Assembly (NCBI RefSeq): GCF_017948455.1
Contig: NZ_JAFFSU010000002.1
Location: 62,001 to 126,000 of the forward strand
Reading direction: 5' to 3'
DNA length: 64,000 nt
Source: Streptomyces sp. GESEQ-4
Lineage (GTDB): Bacteria > Actinomycetota > Actinomycetes > Streptomycetales > Streptomycetaceae
Program-made: the position numbers and the translations under genes
The notes under the pieces: generated by a model
Database searches by the model: none
The model's input: the letters and a program-made list of their open reading frames with translations, nothing else
What the model was told of the DNA's origin: nothing
In this document: positions 31,288 through 40,145 of the stretch, piece after piece
How positions within the stretch are numbered: position 1 is the first letter of the stretch
Layout: each line of letters starts with the position of its first letter

Positions 31288-33039
31288 GTGCATTCTCCCA
31301 ACCCCCCACGGCCCCCGTACCCGCCGCGGCCCGGAGCGAGCCAGGGGGAGTCCGACCGCAATCTCGTCGCCCAGCTGAACGGACCCGACGGCGGTTGCCG
31401 AGCCGTCGCGCTGCTGCTGACCCGGCACTGGCGGGCGACATACGACTACGCAGTCATCTGCCTGGCCTCCACGGAGAGTTCGGCGACGATGGCGGCCACC
31501 GCGGCGTTCCATCGAGTGCTCGGCCGGCCCACCGGTGGCGCGCTGCGGCCCCGCCTCCTCGCGGCCGTACGGGACACGGTCAAGGAGTGGGCCGCCGAGG
31601 AGAGCATTTCCACGGTGCTGCCCGAACTCCGCAAACCGACCGGTGGTCGCGGACTGCTCGCGGCGCGCTCCGTGACGCCCGAAAGGCGGCGGCTCGCCGA
31701 GCGCGCTTTCGGAGCCCTTCCGGGGGCTTCGCAATGCCTGCTCTGGCACACCGAAGCCGAAGCCGACCCCATATCCGTACCAGCTGGTCTGTTGGGGGTG
31801 GATTCGGGCACCGCGACCGCCGCTCTCGAGCAGGCTCGGGAGCAATTCCGGGCGGGCTGTGTACGCGCCCACCGGGAACTCGCGCCCTCCGCGGAATGCC
31901 GCTTCTACAACCGCCTCCTCGATGTCCCGATTCGCCGTGGCGGAGCGCTGCTGCCGGATGTCCGACGCCATCTGGCGGAGTGCCGGTACTGCCGTCACGC
32001 CGCCGAGCAGCTGAGTCATTTCGAGGGCGGCCTGGAAGTGCTGCTCGCCGAAACGGTGCTCGGCTGGGGCGCGGTCCGCTATCTCGACTCACGGCCCGGC
32101 CGCGGCGGGGGCCGGGAACTGCCCGCCGCACGCGCCTTCGCCCGTCCGAGAAGCGGCGGCCGCCACCGTCCCGCACCCGGCGGCCTCCTCGCCCCGGCCC
32201 GACGGCACAAGAAGGCCGTCGTCGTCGGAGTCGGCCTGACCTCCCTCGCGCTGCTGGCCACCGTGCTCACCGCCAAGGGCTGGTCCGAAGACAACGGTGT
32301 CCCCGGCGCGCAGGCCACCTGGGGTGTGCCCAGCGGCAGTTCCGGCCGGCCGAGCACGGCGTCCCAGCCGTCGTCCGCCTCCGCGCAGCGGCCGTCGGAG
32401 GTCGGGCACGGCAGATTCCACAACCCGGCCGCCGACGCGTGCCTCGATGTGCGCGACGGCCGGGTGGAGCCCGGTACGGCGGCCGTACTGGCGGCCTGTT
32501 CGTCCGCCGGATCGCAGCAGTGGTCGTACGAGAACGACGGTCTGCTGCGCAGCCTCGCCGATCCGACCCTCTGCCTCGGCTCCGACGCCGACCGGGGATC
32601 GGTCGCGCTGGCCGGGTGTGTGGTGCACGCGGGGCAGGTGCAGTACGACCTGACCGTGCACGGCGAGCTGCTGCTCCGCTGGCGCAACGGGCAGGCCGTC
32701 GCACCCGGCCCGGGCAAGGACGTGGTCGTCACCGACCGGGACGGATCCCCGGACCAGAGGTGGGTGCTCAACCCGGGGAGCGACGCGCCCGACGAGTCCA
32801 GTGCCCCCGAGCCGGAGGTGCGGAAGACTCCGGACCGGCCCTCGGAGCAGGGTCCGGACGATCCGCCCGAGCGGTACCAGACGCGTTCCGTCCAAGCCGG
32901 GGCCGGGGCTGGGGACGAATCCGAGGCCGAGGCGCCGGGAGCGCATGCCGGCGATCTTCCGGTCGAGGGACGTGTACTGCACGCGGCTTCGGCAGCGACC
33001 GACTCCGTCGTCGCGACTCTTGAAGCCGCTCTGCACTGA
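31288..33039 (+). CDS. Membrane protein: sigma-like region, zinc finger, TM anchor and external ricin-type lectin
   Basis: A 583-residue protein in four parts. Residues about 20-215 are helical and resemble an RNA polymerase sigma factor region (VALLLTRHWRATYDYAVICL, TMAATAAFHRVLGRPTGGAL). Residues about 215-250 carry H228-x3-C232-x2-C235, the zinc-finger pattern of anti-sigma proteins. One transmembrane helix lies at about 309-330 after RRHKK. The exported part has a Ser-rich linker and a ricin-type beta-trefoil (about 373-490, HNPAADACLDVRDG to QRWVLNPGS), then an acidic tail. GGAAGGAAA lies seven bases before the GTG. It looks like a one-protein carbohydrate sensor. The gene next door is a GH3 glycosidase. 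Confidence 0.8.
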   Translation: MHSPNPPRPPYPPRPGASQGESDRNLVAQLNGPDGGCRAVALLLTRHWRATYDYAVICLASTESSATMAATAAFHRVLGRPTGGALRPRLLAAVRDTVKEWAAEESISTVLPELRKPTGGRGLLAARSVTPERRRLAERAFGALPGASQCLLWHTEAEADPISVPAGLLGVDSGTATAALEQAREQFRAGCVRAHRELAPSAECRFYNRLLDVPIRRGGALLPDVRRHLAECRYCRHAAEQLSHFEGGLEVLLAETVLGWGAVRYLDSRPGRGGGRELPAARAFARPRSGGRHRPAPGGLLAPARRHKKAVVVGVGLTSLALLATVLTAKGWSEDNGVPGAQATWGVPSGSSGRPSTASQPSSASAQRPSEVGHGRFHNPAADACLDVRDGRVEPGTAAVLAACSSAGSQQWSYENDGLLRSLADPTLCLGSDADRGSVALAGCVVHAGQVQYDLTVHGELLLRWRNGQAVAPGPGKDVVVTDRDGSPDQRWVLNPGSDAPDESSAPEPEVRKTPDRPSEQGPDDPPERYQTRSVQAGAGAGDESEAEAPGAHAGDLPVEGRVLHAASAATDSVVATLEAALH

Positions 33040-33239
33040 TCACAGGGTTACGTGCCCTGAAGATGACTCATTAACACGAGCCACCCTCGCACGCAGTTTT
33101 CCCGTCGCGCCCGTGGTGTCTAACGGAGTGTCAAGTCGGTTCTGGCGCATAGTGCGTTTCAGAGGGCGAATGCAGCCACGGGCGCCCGGCGCGTCCGCGG
33201 TCACACCGTCGTGCCCGCACACCGAAGGAGTGACGGCCC

Positions 33240-35717
33240 ATGACCGACACCGTCTCCCGGCGATCCACCCTGCGTCTGCTGGGCGCAGCGATCGCCGTCG
33301 CCACGGCGGCCTCCGGCGGCCTCACCCCGCCGTCGCGCGCCCACGCGCAGGGCAAGCCCGGTGCGGGCGCCGCACCCCGCGTCGAGGCGCTCATCGCCAA
33401 GCTCACCCTCGACGAGAAGATCTCCCTGCTGCACGGCGCCACCGACCCCGCCACGCTCGGCCAGGCGGGCTACGTCCCCGGAGTGAAACGCCTCGGCATC
33501 CCGCCCCTGCGCCTCGCCGACGGTCCGGCCGGAGTCCGCGTCACCAAGCACGCCACCGCCCTACCCGCACCCGTCCTGCTGGCCTCCGCCTTCGACCCCG
33601 CCCTCGCCCGCCGGTACGGACAGGTCATCGGACGCGAGGGCCGCGCCCTCGGCCAGGACGTCCTGCTGTCCCCGATGGTCAACCTGATCCGCACCCCGTA
33701 CGCGGGCCGCAACTTCGAGACCTTCAGCGAGGACCCGCTGCTCTCCTCCGACCTGGTCGCCGCCGAGATCGAGGGCATCCAAGGCGAGGGACTCATCGCG
33801 ACGGTCAAGCACTTCGCGATGAACAACCAGGAGAAGGACCGCACGACCGTCGATGTGCGGGTCGACGAGCAGACCATGCACGAGACCGAACTGCGTCCCT
33901 TCGAAGCGGCCGTGCAGGCCGGCACCGGCGCGGTCATGGGCGCCTACAACAAGGTCAACGGCACCTACGCCTGCGAGAACAAGGCCCTCCTCACCGACAT
34001 CCTGCGCACCCGATGGGGCTTCGACGGCTGGGTGATGACGGACTGGCGGGCCGCGCACAGCACCGCCAAGTCCCTCACCGCCGGGCTCGACATGGAGATG
34101 CCGGGCGACGTCTATTACGGCGAGGCCCTGAAGAAGGCCGCGCAGAACCGCACCGTGCCCGAGCTCCACATCGACCAGGCCGTACGCCGCATCCTCACCG
34201 TGATGGACCGCTTCGGCCTGCTCGGCGGCAGCGCTCCGACCCGCCCAGGCCGGAACGCCAAGGCGGGTGCGGCCGTCGCCCTGGAGGTCGCCAAGGCGGG
34301 CGCGACCCTGCTGCACAACGAGCGAGGCACCCTCCCGCTGACCGCCGGGGACATCGCGGTGATCGGCCCGACCGGCGAACTGCCCTTCGTCAGCGGCGGA
34401 GGCAGCGCCCATGTCGTCCCCGACCGCGCCGACAGCCCCCTCGACGCGATCCGGGCGCGCGCCGGACGAGCAGGGAGGGTGACGTACGCGCTCGGCGAGG
34501 ACCTGTACGGCAGACCGCTCCCGGCGTCCGCGCTCTCACCCGGCTTCAAGAGCGAGGGCCAGGGCGTCGGTGCCGGGAAGACCTGGACGTACGACGGTGA
34601 ACTGACCGTCTCCGACACCGATGAATGGACCTTTGTCATCCACTACTCGGGCGCGGCCGACCTCCGCCCCAAGGTCCTCGTCGACGGCAAGGAACTCTTC
34701 CCGGTCAAGCCCGGCTACGGCGAATGGTTCAGCGGCGGCCTCATCTACACCGCGCCCGACCAGCTGTCCGTGCGGCGCACGACCCTGCAGCTGACCAAGG
34801 GCAAGCACGCCCTGAAGATCACCGCGCGGGGCGGGGACACCGGCCAGCTGTTCCGGCTGCGGCACACCACCGGCGCGATCCGCACGCAGGACGTCGCCGA
34901 GGCGGTACGGGCCGCGCGCGCCGCCCGGCATGTCGTCCTGTTCGCCTACGAGGACGCCACCGAGGGCCAGGACCGCACCACCATCGCGCTCCCCGGCCAC
35001 CAGAATGAGCTGATCGACGCGGTGACCTCGGCGAACCCGCGCACCACCGTCGTCCTCAACACCTCGTCCGCCACCTCGATGCCCTGGCTCACCCGCACCG
35101 GCGCCGTGCTCCAGATGTACTACCCGGGCCAGGAGGGCGCCGCCGCCACCGCCGCCGTCCTGTTCGGCGACTGCGACCCCGGCGGGCGGCTCACCCAGAC
35201 CTTCCCCGTCGACGACGACCACCATCCCGTCGCCCGCGACGCCGCCCGATACCCCGGTGTCGGCGGCCGTGAGGAGTACACGGAGGGCATCCACCTCGGC
35301 TATCGCTGGTACGAGGCCGAGGGCGTGCCGCCCCTGTTCCCCTTCGGGCACGGGCTGTCGTACACCTCTTTCTCCTACGAGGACCTGTCCGTGCGCCCCG
35401 CCGGCCGCGGGCTCGACGTCACCTTCACCGTCCGCAACACGGGCCGGCGTGCCGGTGTCGCCGTGCCGCAGGTGTACGTCGGGAAATCGCCCGACCTCCA
35501 ACTCGACCAGGCGGTACGGGTGTTGGGCGCCTATCGGCGGCTCTCCCTGCTCCGGGGCGAACAGCGCCGCGTCACCGTGCACGTCGCCGCCCGCACCCTC
35601 TCCTCATGGGACCCGAACCGCCATGACTGGGCCCTCGGCACGGGCCTGCGTGTGGTGTGGGTCGGGGCGTCGGCACGGGATCTGCGGCTGCGGGGGCTCG
35701 GAGAGGTACGCGGATAG
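33240..35717 (+). CDS. Secreted beta-glucosidase-like glycoside hydrolase family 3
   Basis: An 825-residue GH3 enzyme. A Tat-type signal, SRRSTLRLLGAAIAVATAAS, is followed by a cleavable Ala-rich region. The TIM barrel (about 45-330) carries GVKRLGIPPLRLADGPAGVR, TVKHFAMNNQEKDR, and DGWVMTDWRAAHS with the nucleophile Asp at about 268. The second GH3 domain is interrupted by a PA14 module (about 435-560, WTYDGELTVSDTDEWTFVI), and an Fn3-like domain closes the protein. A PA14 insert shapes substrate specificity in this family. It probably releases terminal beta-linked sugars outside the cell. Start ATG 33240. Confidence 0.94.
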   Translation: MTDTVSRRSTLRLLGAAIAVATAASGGLTPPSRAHAQGKPGAGAAPRVEALIAKLTLDEKISLLHGATDPATLGQAGYVPGVKRLGIPPLRLADGPAGVRVTKHATALPAPVLLASAFDPALARRYGQVIGREGRALGQDVLLSPMVNLIRTPYAGRNFETFSEDPLLSSDLVAAEIEGIQGEGLIATVKHFAMNNQEKDRTTVDVRVDEQTMHETELRPFEAAVQAGTGAVMGAYNKVNGTYACENKALLTDILRTRWGFDGWVMTDWRAAHSTAKSLTAGLDMEMPGDVYYGEALKKAAQNRTVPELHIDQAVRRILTVMDRFGLLGGSAPTRPGRNAKAGAAVALEVAKAGATLLHNERGTLPLTAGDIAVIGPTGELPFVSGGGSAHVVPDRADSPLDAIRARAGRAGRVTYALGEDLYGRPLPASALSPGFKSEGQGVGAGKTWTYDGELTVSDTDEWTFVIHYSGAADLRPKVLVDGKELFPVKPGYGEWFSGGLIYTAPDQLSVRRTTLQLTKGKHALKITARGGDTGQLFRLRHTTGAIRTQDVAEAVRAARAARHVVLFAYEDATEGQDRTTIALPGHQNELIDAVTSANPRTTVVLNTSSATSMPWLTRTGAVLQMYYPGQEGAAATAAVLFGDCDPGGRLTQTFPVDDDHHPVARDAARYPGVGGREEYTEGIHLGYRWYEAEGVPPLFPFGHGLSYTSFSYEDLSVRPAGRGLDVTFTVRNTGRRAGVAVPQVYVGKSPDLQLDQAVRVLGAYRRLSLLRGEQRRVTVHVAARTLSSWDPNRHDWALGTGLRVVWVGASARDLRLRGLGEVRG

Positions 35718-35763
35718 GGCTGGAGAGCACCCGCTGAACACCCGCAACCTGTGGGACGCCGTG

Positions 35764-35786
35764 GTGTCAGTGTGACCCGGTAGGCT
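35764..35786 (+). promoter_or_regulatory. PafBC-type DNA-damage promoter before dedA
   Basis: GTGTCAGTG, eight bases, then TAGGCT. This is the same core and spacing as the sites at 11318, 12109 and 19739. Predicted start is near 35793, one base before an in-frame GTG at 35794 and 64 bases before the SD-preceded TTG at 35857. Confidence 0.72.
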
Positions 35787-35856
35787 TCCCGGCGTGCGCC
35801 CGGACCAGGGCGTACGCCGGGAAATGAAGCAGGACCCGAATCGGGAGGAAGCGGCG

Positions 35857-36501
35857 TTGCACGTCCAGGAATGGCTCGAGACAGTACCTCCGATCGCCAT
35901 CTACGTACTGGTGGGTGTGGTGATCGGCCTGGAGAGCCTGGGCATCCCGCTGCCGGGAGAGATCATCCTGGTCTCCTCCGCGCTGCTCGCCTCCCAGCAC
36001 GGCGACATCGACCCCTTCATCCTCGGAGCGTGCGCCACCGCCGGCGCCATCATCGGCGACTCCATCGGTTACGCCATCGGCCGCAAGGGCGGACGCCCCC
36101 TGCTGGCCTGGCTCGGCAAGAAGTTCCCCAAGCACTTCAGCGAGGGCCATATCGCCACCGCCGAGCGCTCCTTCCAGAAGTGGGGCATGTGGGCCGTCTT
36201 CTTCGGCCGCTTCGTCGCCCTCCTCCGCATCTTCGCCGGCCCCCTCGCCGGCGTACTGCACATGCCGTACTGGAAGTTCCTCATCGCCAACGTCTTCGGC
36301 GGCATCCTCTGGGCCGGCGGCACGACCGCCGTCATCTACTACGTCGGCGTCGTAGCCGAGTCCTGGCTGAAGCGCTTCTCCTGGCTGGGCCTGGTGGCAG
36401 CGGTCCTGATCGGCCTCACATCGATGCTCATCATCAAGCGCAAGGCGAAGAAGGCAGCACCTGCACACCAGGAACCGGAACCGGTAGGCGTCGGCGAGTA
36501 G
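35857..36501 (+). CDS. DedA-family membrane protein
   Basis: A 214-residue DedA protein: LESLGIPLPGEIILVSSALL, IGDSIGYAIGRKGGRPLLAW, and the family signature FFGRFVALLRIFAGPLAGVL with conserved Arg residues. DedA proteins are linked to lipid-carrier flipping and membrane homeostasis. I chose TTG 35857, with GGGAGGAA six bases ahead and the start HVQEWLETVPP. The in-frame GTG 35794 could be used as a leaderless start and would add 21 residues. A PafBC-type promoter lies upstream, an unexpected controller for this family. Confidence 0.9.
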   Translation: MHVQEWLETVPPIAIYVLVGVVIGLESLGIPLPGEIILVSSALLASQHGDIDPFILGACATAGAIIGDSIGYAIGRKGGRPLLAWLGKKFPKHFSEGHIATAERSFQKWGMWAVFFGRFVALLRIFAGPLAGVLHMPYWKFLIANVFGGILWAGGTTAVIYYVGVVAESWLKRFSWLGLVAAVLIGLTSMLIIKRKAKKAAPAHQEPEPVGVGE

Positions 36502-36518
36502 AACCGGACGCGGCCCCG

Positions 36519-37427
36519 TCACCGGTGCTGCGTCGTGCCCAGCTCGTCGGTGTACCGGGCGAGGGCGTCTTCGGCGGTGGGGGCGGGGCCGAACAGCTGC
36601 TCCTGGCGGCGGGGATCGGCGACGTAGCGTCCGGTGTCGAACCAGCCGAACATCGCGGCCATGTCCTTGACCACCGGGTTGAAGCGGCCGACGACGGCTC
36701 CTGCCGCGCGGACGACGATGGAGGGGACGGCCCACACCTTGATCTTCCTTCCGGCCCGGCGGCCCATCAGGTCGGCCACCTCGCGCATGCTGACCGGGCG
36801 GTCCCAGCCGATGTCGATGCGCTCGCCGTTGTCGGCCTCGGCGTCGACGGCGGCCGCCAGGTACGCCGCGAGGTCGGCGGTGTGGACAAAGGTCAGCGGG
36901 ACGCCGGCCTTGGCCACCCAGATCAGCCGGCCCTTGTCGATCGGGTTGCCCGCCATGGTCGCGACCTGGTCGAGGAAGGCCCCCGGGCGCAGCGCGACAA
37001 ACGGGACGCCGAGTTGTTCGAGCTTGTCCTCGGCGATCTTCTTGTGCCAGAAGTGCGGGACCTGGGGCGTCTGGTCGCTGGTGAGGATGCTGGTCAGGAC
37101 GAACCGTCGGATGCCGGCGCGGTGGGCCGCCTCGGCGAGGTTGGCGTTGCCGACGGTGTCGATGTCGTGGGCGCTCTTGCCGCCGCGGGTGTAGCCGGCG
37201 GCGGTGGTGATGACGGCGTCAACGCCGTTCATGGCAGTGACGAGCGAGTCGAGGTCGAGCATGTCGCCGCGGGCGATCTCGACACCTCGCTTCTCGAGCC
37301 TGCTCGCGTCGGTGGTCGGCCGGACCAGGGCACGGACGTTCTTGCCGCGCCCCAGCAGTTCGTCGACGACCTTGCCGCCGAGGGAGCCGGTCGCGCCGAC
37401 GACGAGGACGGGGAGGGTGGTGGTCAT
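36519..37427 (-). CDS. NmrA/atypical SDR NAD(P)-binding protein
   Basis: A 302-residue atypical SDR: TLPVLVVGATGSLGGKVVDE, NVRALVRPTTDASRLEKRGV, and FVALRPGAFLDQVATM. It lacks the classical YxxxK pair and is probably an NAD(P)H-binding reductase or redox sensor. It follows the MarR gene by 166 bases on the same strand, at the end of the MarR/old-yellow-enzyme/quinone-reductase group. A hairpin at 37500-37542 may attenuate readthrough into it. Confidence 0.88.
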   Translation of the reverse strand: MTTTLPVLVVGATGSLGGKVVDELLGRGKNVRALVRPTTDASRLEKRGVEIARGDMLDLDSLVTAMNGVDAVITTAAGYTRGGKSAHDIDTVGNANLAEAAHRAGIRRFVLTSILTSDQTPQVPHFWHKKIAEDKLEQLGVPFVALRPGAFLDQVATMAGNPIDKGRLIWVAKAGVPLTFVHTADLAAYLAAAVDAEADNGERIDIGWDRPVSMREVADLMGRRAGRKIKVWAVPSIVVRAAGAVVGRFNPVVKDMAAMFGWFDTGRYVADPRRQEQLFGPAPTAEDALARYTDELGTTQHR

Positions 37428-37499
37428 GGGGATCACACTTTCCAGCAGGTCAGTGGTGGGGGATGGGGGGAGTGGGTGGGGCAGGGTCCCCGTCTGAGG

Positions 37500-37542
37500 C
37501 CCCGCTCAGCCCGTACTCCCTGATGTGCCGGGATGAGCGGGG
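37500..37542 (-). terminator. Hairpin between the MarR and NmrA-like genes
   Basis: CCCCGCTCA (37500-37508) pairs with TGAGCGGGG (37534-37542), a nine-base perfect stem whose 25-base loop has a further CCCG/CGGG pairing. It lies about 50 bases after the MarR stop on the minus strand. Confidence 0.45.
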
Positions 37543-37593
37543 GGCGCGCCACAATTTGGCGGCGCGGCTTACCGGGCTTCGCGCCGAGGGGAG

Positions 37594-38073
37594 TTACGCG
37601 GACTCGTCCCGGGGAAGAGCGCCGCTGTTGATCGCGTCGGCGATGGCGTAGGCGGTGCGGACGAACCTCTCCGCCTGCTGTGCCGAGAGGTTCAGTGCGG
37701 AGGTCTCCTCCAGGGCGCGCCACATGGCGGCGATGGGTTCGCGCAGGGCGCGGCCCTTGTCGGTGAGGTGGACGACCAGGACGCGCCGGTCGTGTTCGGC
37801 CGGCTCGCGGACGAGCAGGCCGGCGTCCTGCATGCGGCGCAGGGACTTGGAGACGGTGGAGTGGTCCAGGCCGACGCTTTCGAGCAGTTCGGACTGGGTC
37901 TGGCCGTCCCGGTCGAGGAGTTGCATCAGCAGCAGTTCCTGTCCCGGATGCAGGTCCATCTCGCGGAGCATGGCGGCGGCGCGGGCGCGGTGGGCGCGGG
38001 CGAGCTGGAAGATCGCGTAGCTCATCGGCCCCTCGCTCGCCGTGGAGGGGGTGCGGTGTGTGGGGCGGGGCAT
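37594..38073 (-). CDS. MarR-family regulator of the adjacent redox cluster
   Basis: A 159-residue MarR protein: helix MSYAIFQLARAHRARAAAML, HTH QTQSELLESVGLDHSTVSKS, wing REPAEHDRRVLVVHLTDKGR. GAGGAA lies seven bases before ATG 38073 (ATG 38025 is an alternative). It is 11 bases downstream of the old yellow enzyme gene, so they are co-transcribed. MarR proteins beside ene-reductases and quinone reductases typically sense quinones or electrophiles. The probable operators are the paired CGTGGCTRGCCA sites at 40146-40192. Confidence 0.88.
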   Translation of the reverse strand: MPRPTHRTPSTASEGPMSYAIFQLARAHRARAAAMLREMDLHPGQELLLMQLLDRDGQTQSELLESVGLDHSTVSKSLRRMQDAGLLVREPAEHDRRVLVVHLTDKGRALREPIAAMWRALEETSALNLSAQQAERFVRTAYAIADAINSGALPRDESA

Positions 38074-38084
38074 GGTGGGGTTCC

Positions 38085-39146
38085 TCAGACGGTGTGGGTG
38101 GGGTAGTCGGTGTAGCCGGCCACTCCGCCGCCGTAGAAGGTCGCCGGGTCGGGGGTGTTCAGCGGCGCGTCAGAGCGTAGCCGCTCGACCAGGTCCGGGT
38201 TGGCGAGCGCGAGGGCGCCGACGGAGACGAGGTCGGCCGTGCCGTGGTCGATGTCCTGGGCGCGGGTGGGCAGGTCGGTGCCCGCCCGGTTGAGGATCAG
38301 CGTGGTCGGCCACAGCGCGCGCAGGGTGCCCAGCAGCTCCTCGTCGCCGGGGTGGATCACGTGGAGGTAGGCCAGGCCGAGCGGGCTGAGGGCGCGCACG
38401 AGCGCCGGGTACAGCTCGGCGGTGTCGGACTCGGCGATGTCGTTGTAGGGGTTGCCGGGGGAGATACGGATGCCCGTGCGGTCGGCGCCGATCTCCTCGG
38501 CCACGGCGGCAGCGACCTCGACGGCGAAGCGGATGCGGTTGTCGAGGGAGCCGCCGTAGCCGTCGGTGCGCTGGTTGGAGTTGTCGGACAGGAACTGGTG
38601 CACCAGGTAGCCGTTGGCGCCGTGGATCTCCACGCCGTCGGCGCCTGCCGCGACCGCGGCCGCCGCGGCGCGGCGGAAGTCGTCGACGGTTGCCGCGATC
38701 TCCTCGGTGGACAGCTCGCGCGGGACCGGCATCTCCCGGGGCCCGGACGCGGTGAACATTGCGCCCGCCGGCCGGATCGCCGAGGGGGCGACCGGCAGGC
38801 GCCCGTGCGGAGTGTTGTCGGGGTGCGCGATACGTCCGGTGTGCATCAGCTGGATGACGATCCGGCCGTCGGCCGCGTGCACGGCGTCCGTGACCTTGCG
38901 CCACCCGGCGATCTGCTCGGCACTGTGGATGCCGGGGGTCAGGAGGTAGCCCTGGCCGTCGGCGGAGGGCTGGGTGCCCTCGGTGATGACGAGCGCGTGC
39001 GAGGCCCGCTGGGCGTAGTACTCGGCGTTCAGCTCGGTCGGTACGCCTGCCGAGGTGGCCCGGCTGCGGGTCATGGGGGCCATGACCAGGCGGTGCGGGA
39101 GGGAGATGTCACCGACGGTGGTCGGTGTCCACAGGGCGTTCAACAT
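38085..39146 (-). CDS. Alkene reductase (old yellow enzyme family)
   Basis: A 353-residue FMN-dependent ene-reductase: PHRLVMAPMTRSRATSAGVP, VIQLMHTGRIAHPDNTPHGR, GVEIHGANGYLVHQFL with the His-x2-Asn substrate pair, NQRTDGYGGSLDNRIRF, and RISPGNPYNDI. It reduces activated C=C bonds of enones, nitro compounds or quinones with NADPH. AAGGAC lies five bases before the ATG. It is the middle gene of a cluster with a quinone-reductase-like enzyme upstream and MarR downstream. Confidence 0.94.
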   Translation of the reverse strand: MLNALWTPTTVGDISLPHRLVMAPMTRSRATSAGVPTELNAEYYAQRASHALVITEGTQPSADGQGYLLTPGIHSAEQIAGWRKVTDAVHAADGRIVIQLMHTGRIAHPDNTPHGRLPVAPSAIRPAGAMFTASGPREMPVPRELSTEEIAATVDDFRRAAAAAVAAGADGVEIHGANGYLVHQFLSDNSNQRTDGYGGSLDNRIRFAVEVAAAVAEEIGADRTGIRISPGNPYNDIAESDTAELYPALVRALSPLGLAYLHVIHPGDEELLGTLRALWPTTLILNRAGTDLPTRAQDIDHGTADLVSVGALALANPDLVERLRSDAPLNTPDPATFYGGGVAGYTDYPTHTV

Positions 39147-39208
39147 GAAGGGTCCTTCGGTGCGGTGATGAACAGGGGATGATCAAAAAGAGGGAAAGAC
39201 GGGCGTGA

Positions 39209-40114
39209 TCAGTCGACGGTGAGGACGAGCTTGCCCCGGACGTGCCCGGCGTCGCTCACCTGCTGGGCCGTGGCGGCCTGGTCGAGCGGGTAGGCGGTGA
39301 CGGTGGTGACGATCTTGCCGGTCGCGGCGTCCTGGGCCAGCTCGGCCAGGGCGGCGGTGGAGCGTTCCCCGGGGCTGCTGGAGAAGGTGATGCCGAGCTG
39401 GTGCGCGCGGAAGTCGGAGATGGTGACGATGCGGTCGGTGCCGCCGCGCAGGGTGACGGAGTCCTCCAGGGCGCCCTTCCCGGCCAGGTCGAACACCGCG
39501 TCCACGCCGTCGGGGGCGAGCGCCCGGACCCGCTCGACCAGACCCTCGCCGTAAAGGGTCGCGGTGGCGCCGAGCGCGGTGAGGTAGTCCTGGTTGGCGG
39601 CGCCGGCGGTGCCGATGACACGCGCTCCGCGGGCCGTGGCGAGCTGGACCGCCAGGGTGCCGACCGCTCCGGCCGCGCCGTGCATCAGTACGGTCTCCCC
39701 GGCGGTGACGCCGAGCAGGTCCAGGACCCGCTCGGCCGTCGCGCCAGCCACGGGCAGCGCGGCCGCGTGCTGCCAGTCGAGGCCGGCGGGCTTGGGGGCC
39801 ACGGTGGTGGCCAGCGCGTACTGGGCGTACGAGCCGGTGTCCGACCAGCCCAGCACCTCATCGCCCACCTGTACGTCCTGCACGCCCTCACCCAGGGCGT
39901 CCACCACGCCGGCGAGCTCGCCACCGGGGACGGCGGGCAGCGGCGTCGGGAACACGGCCTCCAGCGCCCCGGAGCGGATCTTGCCGTCCAGCGCGTTCAG
40001 CCCGGCCGCCTTCACACGGACGCGGACCTGGCCGGGGCCGGGCTGCGGGACCTCGATGTCCGCTTCGTGCAGCACTTCCGTGCCTCCGAAACGGTCGAAA
40101 ACTATTGCCCTCAC
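39209..40114 (-). CDS. NADP-dependent quinone oxidoreductase-like MDR enzyme
   Basis: A 301-residue zinc-independent medium-chain reductase: GTEVLHEADIEVPQPGPGQV, the cofactor loop VLMHGAAGAVGTLAVQLATA, and a quinone-reductase-type N-terminal GroES fold. GTG 40114 has AGGAG five bases ahead. It is the first gene of the MarR/old-yellow-enzyme cluster, and its promoter region holds the paired TGGCTRGCCA sites, so it is likely derepressed by electrophiles. Confidence 0.92.
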   Translation of the reverse strand: MRAIVFDRFGGTEVLHEADIEVPQPGPGQVRVRVKAAGLNALDGKIRSGALEAVFPTPLPAVPGGELAGVVDALGEGVQDVQVGDEVLGWSDTGSYAQYALATTVAPKPAGLDWQHAAALPVAGATAERVLDLLGVTAGETVLMHGAAGAVGTLAVQLATARGARVIGTAGAANQDYLTALGATATLYGEGLVERVRALAPDGVDAVFDLAGKGALEDSVTLRGGTDRIVTISDFRAHQLGITFSSSPGERSTAALAELAQDAATGKIVTTVTAYPLDQAATAQQVSDAGHVRGKLVLTVD

Positions 40115-40145
40115 GATGACTCCTAGTGTCTTCGGCCACCCAAAG

